Source: Thermomonas fusca DSM 15424 (lineage in GTDB: Bacteria > Pseudomonadota > Gammaproteobacteria > Xanthomonadales > Xanthomonadaceae). From it: a stretch of 64,000 nucleotides of DNA. This document shows, one piece after another, positions 17,504-26,029 of the stretch. How positions within the stretch are numbered: the stretch's first letter is position 1; each line of letters opens with the position of its first letter. The stretch is from assembly GCF_000423885.1 (NCBI RefSeq), contig NZ_AUIV01000007.1, positions 79,529 through 143,528 of the forward strand, given 5' to 3'. Under the pieces are notes generated by a model. It saw only the letters and a list, made by a program, of their open reading frames with translations, was not told the origin of the DNA and did no database searches. The position numbers and the translations under genes are program-made.

Positions 17504-18910
17504 ATGAGCAACCAGGGCAAGGTCGTACAGATCATCGGCGCGGTCGTCGACGTCGAATTCCCGCGCGAGAGCGTGCCGAGGGTGTACGACGCGCTGAAGG
17601 TGCAGAACACTGCCATCACGCTGGAAGTGCAGCAGCAGCTGGGCGACGGCGTGGTGCGCACGATCGCCCTCGGCTCGACCGACGGCCTGAAGCGCAACCT
17701 GATTGCCGAGAACACCGGCCGCGCGATCTCGGTGCCGGTCGGCATCGGCACGCTGGGCCGCATCATGGACGTGCTGGGCAACCCGATCGACGAAGCCGGT
17801 CCGGTGCAGGCCGACACCACGTGGGAAATCCACCGTGCCGCGCCGTCGTACGAAGACCAGGCCTCGACCACCGAGCTGCTGGAAACCGGCATCAAGGTGA
17901 TCGACCTGATGTGCCCGTTCGCCAAGGGCGGCAAGGTCGGCCTGTTCGGCGGCGCCGGCGTGGGCAAGACCGTCAACATGATGGAACTGATCAACAACAT
18001 CGCAACCGAACACAGCGGCCTGTCGGTGTTCGCCGGCGTGGGCGAGCGCACCCGCGAAGGCAACGACTTCTACCACGAGATGCAGGAGTCGGGCGTCGTC
18101 AACGTGCAGGAACACGCCAAGTCCAAGGTGGCGATGGTGTACGGCCAGATGAACGAGCCGCCGGGCAACCGCCTGCGCGTCGCGCTGACCGGCCTGACCA
18201 TGGCCGAGTACTTCCGCGACGAAGGCCGCGACGTGCTGCTGTTCGTGGACAACATCTACCGCTACACCCTGGCCGGCACCGAAGTGTCGGCGCTGCTGGG
18301 CCGCATGCCGTCGGCGGTGGGTTACCAGCCGACCTTGGCCGAGGAAATGGGCGTTCTGCAGGAGCGCATCACCTCGACCAAGAAGGGCTCCATCACCTCG
18401 ATCCAGGCCGTGTACGTGCCCGCGGACGACCTGACCGACCCGTCGCCGGCGACCACCTTCGCCCACCTCGACGCCACCGTCGTGCTGTCGCGCAACATCG
18501 CGTCCCTGGGCATCTACCCGGCGGTCGACCCGCTGGACTCGACCAGCCGCCAGCTGGATCCGAACGTGATCGGCAACGAGCACTACGACACCGCGCGCAA
18601 GGTCCAGGCCACGCTGCAGAAGTACAAGGAACTGAAGGACATCATCGCGATCCTGGGCATGGACGAGCTGTCCGAAGAGGACAAGCAGGCCGTGTCGCGC
18701 GCGCGCAAGATCGAGCGCTTCTTCAGCCAGCCCTTCCACGTGGCCGAAGTGTTCACCGGCTCGCCAGGCAAGTACGTGCCGCTGAAGGAAACCATCCGCG
18801 GCTTCAAGGGCATCGTCGACGGCGACTACGACCACCTGCCGGAACAGGCGTTCTACATGGTCGGCTCGATCGAAGAAGCGGTCGAGAAGGCCAAGAAGAT
18901 CGCGGCTTAA
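17504..18910 (+). CDS. atpD: ATP synthase F1 subunit beta
   Basis: The 468-residue catalytic subunit. P-loop GGAGVGKT (149-156), the catalytic glutamate in VGERTREGNDFY, the Walker B stretch DVLLFVDNIYRYT and the DELSEED loop (MDELSEEDKQAV) are all intact. A TTGAGGAAACAACC stretch provides the ribosome site. atpC follows after 9 nt. Confidence 0.97.
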   Translation: MSNQGKVVQIIGAVVDVEFPRESVPRVYDALKVQNTAITLEVQQQLGDGVVRTIALGSTDGLKRNLIAENTGRAISVPVGIGTLGRIMDVLGNPIDEAGPVQADTTWEIHRAAPSYEDQASTTELLETGIKVIDLMCPFAKGGKVGLFGGAGVGKTVNMMELINNIATEHSGLSVFAGVGERTREGNDFYHEMQESGVVNVQEHAKSKVAMVYGQMNEPPGNRLRVALTGLTMAEYFRDEGRDVLLFVDNIYRYTLAGTEVSALLGRMPSAVGYQPTLAEEMGVLQERITSTKKGSITSIQAVYVPADDLTDPSPATTFAHLDATVVLSRNIASLGIYPAVDPLDSTSRQLDPNVIGNEHYDTARKVQATLQKYKELKDIIAILGMDELSEEDKQAVSRARKIERFFSQPFHVAEVFTGSPGKYVPLKETIRGFKGIVDGDYDHLPEQAFYMVGSIEEAVEKAKKIAA

Positions 18911-18919
18911 GGAATCGTC

Positions 18920-19345
18920 ATGGCATCCACCATCCGTTGCGACATCGTCAGCGCCGAAGCCGAGATCTTCCACGGTGAAGCCGAACTGGTCGTCGCCACC
19001 GGCGAGCTGGGCGAACTGGGCATCGCGCCCAAGCACGCCCCGCTGATCACCCGCCTGAAGCCGGGCAAGGTCGTGGTGACCCTGCCGGGCGGCGAGAAGC
19101 TGGACTTCGCGATTTCCGGCGGCATGCTGGAAGTGCAGCCGACGGTGGTGACCGTGCTGGCCGACACCGCGATCCGCGCCGACGAGATCGACGAGGCCGC
19201 GGTGCGATCCGCCAAGGAAGAAGCCGAGCGCATCATCGCCCGTCGCGGCGAGGCGATGGAAATCGCCGAAGCGCAGCAGCGCCTGGCCGAGGTCACCGCG
19301 CAGCTGCAGGCGCTGGAACGCCTGCGCAAGAACCTGCGCCACTGA
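18920..19345 (+). CDS. atpC: ATP synthase F1 subunit epsilon
   Basis: A 141-residue subunit that binds gamma and inhibits ATP hydrolysis. The N-terminal beta sandwich includes GELGELGIAPKHAPLITRLK and the C-terminal helical hairpin includes KEEAERIIARRGEAMEIAEA. It is the last gene of the operon and is followed by a classic terminator. Confidence 0.96.
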   Translation: MASTIRCDIVSAEAEIFHGEAELVVATGELGELGIAPKHAPLITRLKPGKVVVTLPGGEKLDFAISGGMLEVQPTVVTVLADTAIRADEIDEAAVRSAKEEAERIIARRGEAMEIAEAQQRLAEVTAQLQALERLRKNLRH

Positions 19346-19370
19346 TCCAGGCTTGCCGGCGGCTGAATGC

Positions 19371-19404
19371 AAAACCCCGCTTCCAGCGGGGTTTTGTTTT
19401 TTTT
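19371..19404 (+). terminator. Rho-independent terminator of the atp operon
   Basis: A perfect 10-bp stem AAAACCCCGC/GCGGGGTTTT with loop TTCCA, followed after one G by eight T. Confidence 0.92.
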
Positions 19405-19487
19405 GTGCATCGGGCGCGCTGTCGTTCATGCGCCATCTCCACGCCGGTGCGATCATCATGGGCCTATGTCCCGTCGGGAGAACCACC

Positions 19488-20069
19488 ATGCGTTCCATCC
19501 GAGTTCTTGCCTGCACCCTGCTGGCCGCCGCCACGCTGGGGCTTTCCGCCTGCGCCACCGGCCCCACGGTGCGCACCGACGGCGATCCGACCGCCAGTTT
19601 CGCCCAGTACCGCACCTGGGGCTTCTACAAGCCGGTCGCGATGGAGCAGTCCGGCTACTCCAGCTGGATCTCCGAGCGCATCCGCGCCGACGTGCGCCGC
19701 GAAATGGAGGCACTTGGCTACCGCTATGTCGCCGAAGGCGGCGACTTGCTGGTCAATTTCCAGGGCGTGGTGGAAGACCGCACCGCCGTCTGGAGCATGC
19801 CGCGCACCGACTTGCAGTGGTTCTACAGCTATCGCCACCGAAGCTATGTCGCCGTGCCGTTCTGGTACGACGAAACCCAGGTGCGCAACTACCGCGAAGG
19901 CACCCTGACTGTCGACCTGGTCGACGGCAAGCGCAACCGCATGGTGTGGACGGGCGCGGCCAGCGCGCCGGCGGCAGGCAGCAAGACGCCGCCGGAAAAG
20001 CGCATGGCCGACATCGACCGCGCCATCGCTGCGATCTTCGCCAAGTATCCGCATCGGGCCACGCCGTAA
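19488..20069 (+). CDS. DUF4136 domain lipoprotein
   Basis: A 193-residue envelope lipoprotein. The signal peptide ends in the lipobox LSAC with acylated Cys22. The mature part has the DUF4136 pattern: ASFAQYRTWGFYKPVA, RADVRREMEALGYRYV, GDLLVNFQGVVEDR and GTLTVDLVDGKRNRMVWTG. The family has no known function. The start at 19488 is the only one directly before the signal peptide; the upstream part of the frame covers the atpC terminator. It may be co-transcribed with the ion-channel gene 26 nt downstream. Confidence 0.85.
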   Translation: MRSIRVLACTLLAAATLGLSACATGPTVRTDGDPTASFAQYRTWGFYKPVAMEQSGYSSWISERIRADVRREMEALGYRYVAEGGDLLVNFQGVVEDRTAVWSMPRTDLQWFYSYRHRSYVAVPFWYDETQVRNYREGTLTVDLVDGKRNRMVWTGAASAPAAGSKTPPEKRMADIDRAIAAIFAKYPHRATP

Positions 20070-20095
20070 GCGCCTGAGGCAGCGGCGGCATAGCG

Positions 20096-20782
20096 ATGGG
20101 AACGGCATCCTGGCGCGCCCGGCGCTGGCGCGTCATCGCCAAGCGTCACCCGTCCGCGTTCCTGCTGGCGGCGCAGCTGCTGAGTCTGCTGGTCTATCCG
20201 CTGATGGACGACGGCAGCGGTGGGCGCCTGCTGTTCGGCGCGGTCGCGTTGGTGGTGGTGCCGCTGGCGTTGTGGGTGGTGATGCGCAGCCCGCTGATGA
20301 ACTGGATCGGCTGGCTGCTGGCGATCCCCGCGATGGCGTTGACGGTGCTGGGCGTGCTGTTCGGATACGATGCACTGCTGCCGTTTTCGGCCTTGCTGGA
20401 AGCGGCGCTGTATTTCTATGCGGCAGGCGGCCTGATCGCCTACATGCTGCGGGACCACGAGGTGACGGCCGACGAACTGTTCGCCGCGGGCGCCACCTTC
20501 ACCCTGCTGGCCTGGGGTTTCGGCTACGCCTATCTGGCCTGCCAAGCCTGGAATCCGGGCAGCTTCACCGGCATCGAGCCGGAGCGGCAGCGTCGCTGGC
20601 TCGACCTGCTGTTCTACAGCTTCAGCAACCTGTCCGCGACCGGGCTGGGCGATACGCTGCCGCTGACCGCCCCGGCGAAGGTGCTGACCATGCTGGAGCA
20701 GTTCGCCGGCGTGGGCTATATCGCCACCGTGGTGTCGCGGCTGATCGGCTTGACCATCCTCCGCCACGACCGGCGCGACTGA
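20096..20782 (+). CDS. Ion-channel family membrane protein (K+ channel-like pore)
   Basis: A 228-residue protein with four to five N-terminal hydrophobic helices and, near the end, a two-helix pore module: DLLFYSFSNLSATGLGDTLP followed by a helix LTMLEQFAGVGYIATVVSRL. The filter-like TGLGD resembles the TVGYGD of potassium channels but has Leu for Tyr, so ion selectivity is uncertain. No ligand-binding or RCK domain is attached. Confidence 0.72.
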   Translation: MGTASWRARRWRVIAKRHPSAFLLAAQLLSLLVYPLMDDGSGGRLLFGAVALVVVPLALWVVMRSPLMNWIGWLLAIPAMALTVLGVLFGYDALLPFSALLEAALYFYAAGGLIAYMLRDHEVTADELFAAGATFTLLAWGFGYAYLACQAWNPGSFTGIEPERQRRWLDLLFYSFSNLSATGLGDTLPLTAPAKVLTMLEQFAGVGYIATVVSRLIGLTILRHDRRD

Positions 20783-20831
20783 AGTCGCGCTGGCGAACGG
20801 CGCGGCGGCGCCCGCCGTTCCGGGTGGGCAA

Positions 20832-21380
20832 TCAGAACTTCGGCTTGTCTTCGCTGGCTTGGTAGCGCGCCATCGCCTCGACCAGGATCTGCTTGGCTTC
20901 AACGGCGCCGCCCCAGCCATCCAGCTTCACCCACTTGCCGTCTTCGAGATCCTTGTAGTGCTCGAAGAAGTGGCCGATGCGCTGCAGCCAGTGCTTGCTG
21001 ACCTTTTCGATGTCGTCGATGTGGCTGTAGCCGGCGAACACCTTGTCGATCGGCACCGCGAGGATCTTCTCGTCGCTGCCGGCCTCGTCGCTCATCTTCA
21101 GCACGCCGACCGGGCGGCAGCGGATCACCGAGCCCGGCACCAGCGGCAGCGGCAGGATCACCAGCACGTCGGCCGGGTCGCCATCGCCGCAGACAGTGTA
21201 GGGCACGTAGCCGTAGTTGCACGGGTAGCGCATCGGGGTGGACAGGATGCGGTCGACGAAGATCGCGCCTGAGGCCTTGTCCACCTCGTACTTGACCGGC
21301 TCGGCGTCCTTGGGGATTTCGATGATGACGTTGATTTCTTCCGGCGGGTTCTTGCCGGTGGGGACGAGGTCCAGGCCCAT
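20832..21380 (-). CDS. ppa: Inorganic pyrophosphatase
   Basis: A 182-residue family I (soluble) pyrophosphatase that hydrolyses pyrophosphate with Mg2+. The signature DGDPADVLVI with its three aspartates is present, as are the upstream KYEVDKASGAIFVDR and RYPCNYGYVP. The ATG at 21380 gives the usual length and start (MGLDLVPTGKNPPEEINVII). The long frame that continues upstream lies antisense to nadE and is not coding. Confidence 0.96.
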   Translation of the reverse strand: MGLDLVPTGKNPPEEINVIIEIPKDAEPVKYEVDKASGAIFVDRILSTPMRYPCNYGYVPYTVCGDGDPADVLVILPLPLVPGSVIRCRPVGVLKMSDEAGSDEKILAVPIDKVFAGYSHIDDIEKVSKHWLQRIGHFFEHYKDLEDGKWVKLDGWGGAVEAKQILVEAMARYQASEDKPKF

Positions 21381-21447
21381 GTTGGTTGCTCCGACGTGCG
21401 TGCCGCACCCGGAGGGGCGCAGCGGTGGATAGAGGGGGAGGCCGGGC

Positions 21448-21453
21448 ATTTTA
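21448..21453 (-). promoter_or_regulatory. -10 box of ppa (TAAAAT)
   Basis: TAAAAT on the minus strand, about 68 nt before the ppa start, with CCCGGCCTCC following as the likely initial transcript. -35 not clear. Confidence 0.45.
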
Positions 21454-21506
21454 CCCGTTGCGCGCGGTAGCGGTGCGCAGCGGACGGCGCGCCGGGATGG
21501 AGCCTG

Positions 21507-21512
21507 TATCCT
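21507..21512 (+). promoter_or_regulatory. -10 box of nadE (TATCCT)
   Basis: TGTATCCT 70 nt ahead of the nadE start, divergent from the ppa box 54 nt away. -35 not clear. Confidence 0.35.
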
Positions 21513-21581
21513 TGCAGCGCCCTTCGCCGACGCTTTCGCGGCGTGGCTCGGGCGGATCCGCACCGCTTCAGGATGGTTCCG

Positions 21582-23216
21582 ATGACGCAAAACCTCCGCA
21601 TCGCGATGGCGCAGTTCGATTTCCCGGTCGGAGACGTCGCCGGGAACGCGGCGCGCATCGCCGAGATGATCACCTTCGCCCGCGACGAATACGCCGCCGA
21701 CGTGGTGCTGTTCCCCGAGCTGGCGCTGTCCGGCTACCCGCCGGAAGACCTGCTGCTGCGGCCGGCGTTCCTGCGCGCCTGCGAAACCGCGATGATCGGC
21801 ATCGCGGCGCAGGCGCGCGGCATCGTCGCCGTGGTCGGCTGGCCGCAGGCGGCCGGCAGCGTGGTCTACAACGCTGCCAGTGTGCTGCGCGACGGCGCCA
21901 TCGAAACGACCTACCGCAAGCGCGAACTGCCGAACTACGCGGTGTTCGACGAGCGCCGCTATTTCGACGTCGACCCGGATCGCGAGGACTGCGTGTTCGA
22001 GGTCAACGGTGCCCGGATCGGGCTGGTGATCTGCGAGGACCTGTGGTTCCCCGAACCTGCTGCCTCCACCGTGGCCGCCGGCGCGCAGCTGGTGCTGGTG
22101 CCGAACGCCTCGCCCTATGAACACGACAAGCACGCCGAGCGCGACGCCCTGTTGGCGCAGCGCGCCAGCGAGACCGGCGCCGCGTTCGCCTATCTGAACG
22201 TGGTGGGCGGGCAGGATGCGCTGGTGTTCGACGGTGCTTCGGTGGTGGCCGACGGCGACGGCAACGTGCATCCGGCGGCGTTGGCGTTCGAGGAACAATG
22301 GCTGGTGGTGGATTTCGATCCCGAGATGCGCCGGTTCGCCCCGCTGCAGTGGACGGTGGATGGCGACGAGAGCCGCGATGCGCTGGTCTGGCGTGCGGTA
22401 GTGCGCGGCACTCGCGATTACTGCCGCAAGAACGGCTTCGACAGGGTCTGGCTGGGGCTGTCCGGCGGCATCGATTCGGCGCTGGTGCTGGCGATCGCCG
22501 CCGATGCGCTGGGCGCGGAGAACGTCACCGCGGTCAGGATGCCGTCGCGCTACACCGCCGAGATGTCCAACGACCTGGCGCGCGAGCAGTGTGATGCGAT
22601 GGGGGTGGCGATGGTCACCCTGCCGATCGAAAAGCCCTTCCAGGGCTATCTGGAGGCGCTCGGCCAGGTGTTTGCCGGCCAACCGGTGGACATCACCGAG
22701 GAGAACTTGCAGTCGCGGGTGCGCGGCGCGCTGATGATGGCGCTGTCCAACAAATTCGGCGGGCTGCTGCTGACCACCGGCAACAAGAGTGAGTACGCGG
22801 TGGGCTACGCGACCATCTACGGCGATATGTGCGGCGGCTATGCACCGCTCAAGGATCTGTACAAGACGGAAGTGTTCGCGCTCGCGCGCTGGCGCAATAC
22901 GGTGGGCGACCGGGTCGTCCCGCAGGCGGTGATCGATCGGCCGCCATCCGCCGAACTGCGCGAGAACCAGCTCGACCAGGATTCGCTGCCGCCCTATGAC
23001 GTGCTGGACGCGATCCTGCAGCGGCATGTCGACCAGGAACAGTCGCGTGCGGAAATCGTGGCTGCCGGCTTCGATGCCGCTACCGTGGACAGGGTGCTGC
23101 GGCTGGTGCGGATCGGCGAATGGAAGCGCCACCAGGCGGCGCCGGGGCCGAAGGTCAGCCGGCGCGCATTCGGCCGCGAGCGCCGCTATCCGGTCAGCAG
23201 CGGCTGGCGCGAGTAA
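21582..23216 (+). CDS. nadE: Glutamine-dependent NAD+ synthetase
   Basis: A 544-residue two-domain enzyme making NAD+ from nicotinate adenine dinucleotide, ATP and glutamine. The N-terminal nitrilase-type glutaminase (residues 1-265) shows its Glu-Lys-Cys triad in FPELALSGYPPEDL, YRKRELPNYAVFDE and LVICEDLWFP. The C-terminal synthetase has the ATP pyrophosphatase loop GLSGGIDSALVLAIA and the later GNKSEYAVGYATIYGDMCGG. AGGA at 21570-21573 supports ATG at 21582 over 21573 and 21543. Confidence 0.95.
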   Translation: MTQNLRIAMAQFDFPVGDVAGNAARIAEMITFARDEYAADVVLFPELALSGYPPEDLLLRPAFLRACETAMIGIAAQARGIVAVVGWPQAAGSVVYNAASVLRDGAIETTYRKRELPNYAVFDERRYFDVDPDREDCVFEVNGARIGLVICEDLWFPEPAASTVAAGAQLVLVPNASPYEHDKHAERDALLAQRASETGAAFAYLNVVGGQDALVFDGASVVADGDGNVHPAALAFEEQWLVVDFDPEMRRFAPLQWTVDGDESRDALVWRAVVRGTRDYCRKNGFDRVWLGLSGGIDSALVLAIAADALGAENVTAVRMPSRYTAEMSNDLAREQCDAMGVAMVTLPIEKPFQGYLEALGQVFAGQPVDITEENLQSRVRGALMMALSNKFGGLLLTTGNKSEYAVGYATIYGDMCGGYAPLKDLYKTEVFALARWRNTVGDRVVPQAVIDRPPSAELRENQLDQDSLPPYDVLDAILQRHVDQEQSRAEIVAAGFDAATVDRVLRLVRIGEWKRHQAAPGPKVSRRAFGRERRYPVSSGWRE

Positions 23217-23240
23217 CCACGCTGGATCGAAAACGAAACA

Positions 23241-23258
23241 GGCCGGCGAAAGCCGGCC
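23241..23258. terminator. Hairpin between convergent nadE and bamD
   Basis: GGCCGGC and GCCGGCC enclose GAAA. On the minus strand the stem is followed by TGTTTCGTTTTC, so it best serves bamD; it may also stop nadE. Confidence 0.6.
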
Positions 23259-23288
23259 CGTCCGTTTGCAACCTGCGTTGCCGCTGGC

Positions 23289-24134
23289 TCAGCGCGATTC
23301 GCCGGTGAACGGGTTCAGGCGCTTGAGCATGCTCGGGTCCTTCGGCCAGTGGCCGGCCAGCCACGGGTGTTGCGGGTCGTTCTGCTCCAGCACGCGCCTG
23401 GCGTCCGCGGCCAACACGGCATTGCCCAGCCGCGTATAGGCTTCGCCCAGCAGCGCCACCGCGTCGTTCTGGTATTCGCTTTGCGGATAGGTTTCCAGCA
23501 GGTAGGTGGCGCGGTCGGCGGCCGAAACCCAGGCGCCGCGGCGCAGGTAGTACAGGCCGGTGTTCAGCTCGAAGCGCGCGAACTCATTGCGCAGGAACAC
23601 CATGCGCTGGCGGGCGTCGGCGGTGTACTGGCTGTTGGGGTAGCGGGTGGCGACGATACTGAAGTCGTTGTAGGCCTGCAGCGGCGCGGCCAGGTCGCGG
23701 GTGCTGGTGTCGAGGTTGAACGCGCGCGCCATGAACACCGTGTTGCGCGCCATGTTGGACAGGCCGCGCAGGTAGTACAGGTAGGCGATGTTCCGGTGGG
23801 TCGGGTAGGTGCGGATGAAGCGATCGATGGTGGAGATCGCGTCTTCGTGCTTGCCGGCCTTGTAGTAGGCGTAGGCCTGCTCCATCAGCGCCTGTTCGGT
23901 GAATGGGCCGTAGGGATACTGCGCAATCAGCCGGCCGAAGACTTCGCTGGCGTTGGACCAGCGGCCCTTTTCCATGTTGTCGTGGGCGCGGTCGTAGAGC
24001 TCGCCCACCGGCAGCCCCTCGTTCTTGTTCTTGTCCTTGAACATCGTCTTGACGCTGGAGCAGCCGGTGACGGCAACCACGAGCGCGAGTACAAGGGCGG
24101 GGCGCAGCAGGACGGAACGCTGGGACATGGGCAT
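23289..24134 (-). CDS. bamD: Outer membrane assembly lipoprotein BamD
   Basis: A 281-residue outer-membrane lipoprotein of the beta-barrel assembly machine, partner of BamA. The signal peptide ends in VTGC (Cys25). The mature part is built of tetratricopeptide-like repeats: LYDRAHDNMEKGRWSNASEV, AQYPYGPFTEQALMEQAYAY and TRYPNSQYTADARQRM. ATG at 24134 or two codons later at 24128 are equally possible. Divergent from rluD, sharing a promoter region of about 100 nt. Confidence 0.93.
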   Translation of the reverse strand: MPMSQRSVLLRPALVLALVVAVTGCSSVKTMFKDKNKNEGLPVGELYDRAHDNMEKGRWSNASEVFGRLIAQYPYGPFTEQALMEQAYAYYKAGKHEDAISTIDRFIRTYPTHRNIAYLYYLRGLSNMARNTVFMARAFNLDTSTRDLAAPLQAYNDFSIVATRYPNSQYTADARQRMVFLRNEFARFELNTGLYYLRRGAWVSAADRATYLLETYPQSEYQNDAVALLGEAYTRLGNAVLAADARRVLEQNDPQHPWLAGHWPKDPSMLKRLNPFTGESR

Positions 24135-24162
24135 CGAACGGGCGCCGGGGGCATGAAGGCTG

Positions 24163-24169
24163 GATAATA
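24163..24169. promoter_or_regulatory. Overlapping divergent -10 boxes for rluD and bamD
   Basis: GATAATA reads GATAAT on the plus strand (towards rluD) and TATTAT on the minus strand (towards bamD). The same six or seven bases could serve both directions, with start sites near 24175 and 24157. Confidence 0.5.
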
Positions 24170-24233
24170 CCAGCCCCCGGCGAAGATCAAGGCCGGGCGC
24201 TTTCCGCCGGTGCCGGCGGCTTACGGAACCTTC

Positions 24234-25214
24234 ATGCATCAGACCGAACCCCGCATCGCCCTTGTTCCCGACCACTGCGCCGGCCGTCGGCTTGACGCGG
24301 TGCTGGCGGAACTGTTCCCCGAATACTCCCGCTCGCGGCTGTCGGCCTGGATCAAGTCCGGCGACGTGGTCGTGGACGGCGCGCCGGCGCGCCCGCGCGA
24401 TCCGGTCCGCGGCGGCGAAACCATCGCCCTGACCGTGGTCGAGGAGGTGCAGACCCACGCGGTGGCCGAGGACATCCCGCTGACCGTGCTGTACGAAGAC
24501 GAGCACGTCTTCGTGATCGACAAGCCGGCTGGGCTGGTGGTGCATCCGGGCGCGGGCAATCCCGCCGGCACCATGGTGAACGCGCTGCTGCACCGCGACC
24601 CCGATCTGGACAAGCTGCCGCGCGCCGGCATCGTCCATCGCCTGGACAAGGACACCAGCGGCGTGATGGTGGTGGCCCGCACCCTCGTGGCGCATACCTC
24701 GCTGGTGGCGCAGCTGTCGGCGCGCGAGGTGCACCGGCAGTACCTGGCGGTGGTGGTGGGCGCGCTGGTGTCGGGCGGCACCGTCAACGCGGCGATCGAG
24801 CGCCATCCGCGCGACCGCCTGCGCATGGCCGTGCGCGAGGATGGCAAGGACGCGGTGACCCACTACCGCCTGCGCGAGCGCTTCCGCGCCCATACCGCGC
24901 TGGAGTGCCGGCTGGAAACCGGCCGTACCCACCAGATCCGCGTGCACATGGCGCACCTGAAGTACCCGATCCTCGGCGATCAGCTGTACGGCGGATCGCT
25001 GAAGCTGCCGAAGGGCGCTTCGGAGGAACTGATCGCGGTCCTGCGCGGCTTCAGGCGCCAGGCGCTGCATGCCGAGGTGCTGGAGTTCGCGCATCCGGTC
25101 AGCGGTGAGCCGGTGCGCTGCGAGGCGCCGCTGCCGGACGACATGCAGCAGCTCATGCGCGCGCTGCGCGAAGACGCAGCGGCGCACGCCGAGGCCGAGC
25201 GCGCGCGGCGATGA
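24234..25214 (+). CDS. rluD: 23S rRNA pseudouridine synthase RluD
   Basis: A 326-residue enzyme making pseudouridines in helix 69 of 23S rRNA (positions 1911/1915/1917 in E. coli). It has an S4 domain (RLDAVLAELFPEYSRSRLSA) and the catalytic motif HRLDKDTSGVMVVA, then GRTHQIRVHMAHLKYPILGD. ATG at 24234 is preferred; a GTG at 24210 is in frame. Its stop overlaps the pgeF start (ATGA). The bamD/rluD/pgeF order is typical of gammaproteobacteria. Confidence 0.93.
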   Translation: MHQTEPRIALVPDHCAGRRLDAVLAELFPEYSRSRLSAWIKSGDVVVDGAPARPRDPVRGGETIALTVVEEVQTHAVAEDIPLTVLYEDEHVFVIDKPAGLVVHPGAGNPAGTMVNALLHRDPDLDKLPRAGIVHRLDKDTSGVMVVARTLVAHTSLVAQLSAREVHRQYLAVVVGALVSGGTVNAAIERHPRDRLRMAVREDGKDAVTHYRLRERFRAHTALECRLETGRTHQIRVHMAHLKYPILGDQLYGGSLKLPKGASEELIAVLRGFRRQALHAEVLEFAHPVSGEPVRCEAPLPDDMQQLMRALREDAAAHAEAERARR

Positions 25215-26029
25215 CCGTATTCCTCCACGCCGACTGGCCAGCGCCGCCCGGCGTGCGGGCGCTGACCACGCTGCGGCATGGATTGGGCGCATCGAAGCCG
25301 CCGTTCGATACGTTCAACCTCGGTGCGCGCTGCGGCGACGACGCCGAGGCGGTGGCGGAGAACGGGCGCCAGCTGGAAGCCGCGTTGCTGCTGCCGTCCT
25401 CGCCGCACTGGCTGAAGCAGGTGCATGGCGTTGAGGTGGTTCGCTTCGCAGCTCCTGCGCAGGCAGGGGGAGGCTGGGAGGGGGTTGGCTCGATTGAAGG
25501 GCAACCCCACCCCAACCCTCCCCTGCAAGCAAGGGCGGGGGAAGAGCCCGAGGCCGACGCGGCGGTGACCGCCACGGCGGGCACCGTGCTTGCGATCCTC
25601 ACCGCCGACTGCCTGCCGGTGGTGTTCGCGGCGAAGGACGGTAGCGAAATCGCCGCTGCCCACGCCGGCTGGCGCGGCCTGTGTGCAGGCGTGCTGGAGG
25701 CCACGGTGGCGGCGATGCGCACCCCGGCTGACCAACTGGTGGCATGGCTGGGCCCCGCGGCCGGGCCGCATGCCTACGAGGTTGGCGAGGAAGTCCGTGA
25801 TGCTTTCACCACCCGTGACGGCCGCGCGCGCATGGCGTTCCTGCCCACCCGCCCCGGCCACTGGCGGGTGGACCTGTACACGTTGGCGCGGCAGCGCCTG
25901 CTGGATGCCGGGGTGACCGACGTCCACGGTGGCGGCCTGTGCACGATTTCCGATCCCGCCCGCTTTTTCTCGCACCGCCGCGACGGCCGCAGCGGCCGTA
26001 TCGCCACGCTGGCCTGGATCACGCCTTGA
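25211..26029 (+). CDS. pgeF: Peptidoglycan editing factor PgeF (YfiH, multicopper-oxidase-like fold) with repeat-derived insert
   Basis: A 272-residue protein of the YfiH/PgeF family, which removes wrongly incorporated L-Ser from peptidoglycan precursors and binds zinc. The metal site motifs are present: LKQVHGVEVVRF, ILTADCLPVVFA, AAHAGWRGLCAGV. Between VVRFAAPA and EPEADAAVTA lie about 33 extra residues rich in Gly and Pro (81-113), encoded by a repeat element at 25451-25547 that keeps the frame. The insert sits in a surface loop position between two conserved blocks. The gene is translationally coupled to rluD (ATGA) and to the DUF4166 gene (TTGA). Confidence 0.9.
   Translation: MTVFLHADWPAPPGVRALTTLRHGLGASKPPFDTFNLGARCGDDAEAVAENGRQLEAALLLPSSPHWLKQVHGVEVVRFAAPAQAGGGWEGVGSIEGQPHPNPPLQARAGEEPEADAAVTATAGTVLAILTADCLPVVFAAKDGSEIAAAHAGWRGLCAGVLEATVAAMRTPADQLVAWLGPAAGPHAYEVGEEVRDAFTTRDGRARMAFLPTRPGHWRVDLYTLARQRLLDAGVTDVHGGGLCTISDPARFFSHRRDGRSGRIATLAWITP
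25451..25547. repeat. REP-like repeat embedded in the pgeF coding sequence
   Basis: About 97 nt with the C/G-block style of the intergenic repeat at 40771-40872: CTCCTGCGCAGGCAGGGGGA at the left and AACCCTCCCCTGCAAGCAAG at the right, the two halves being roughly inverted. It is read through in frame as part of PgeF. Confidence 0.75.

Noticed and set aside
21381..23132. Upstream 584-codon extension of the ppa frame
   Set aside because: It lies antisense to nadE and has no domain; ppa starts normally at 21380.
25939..26025. Earlier ATG start for the DUF4166 gene
   Set aside because: It would overlap the conserved end of pgeF by 91 nt and adds residues not typical of the family; the TTG in the TTGA overlap is a better fit.
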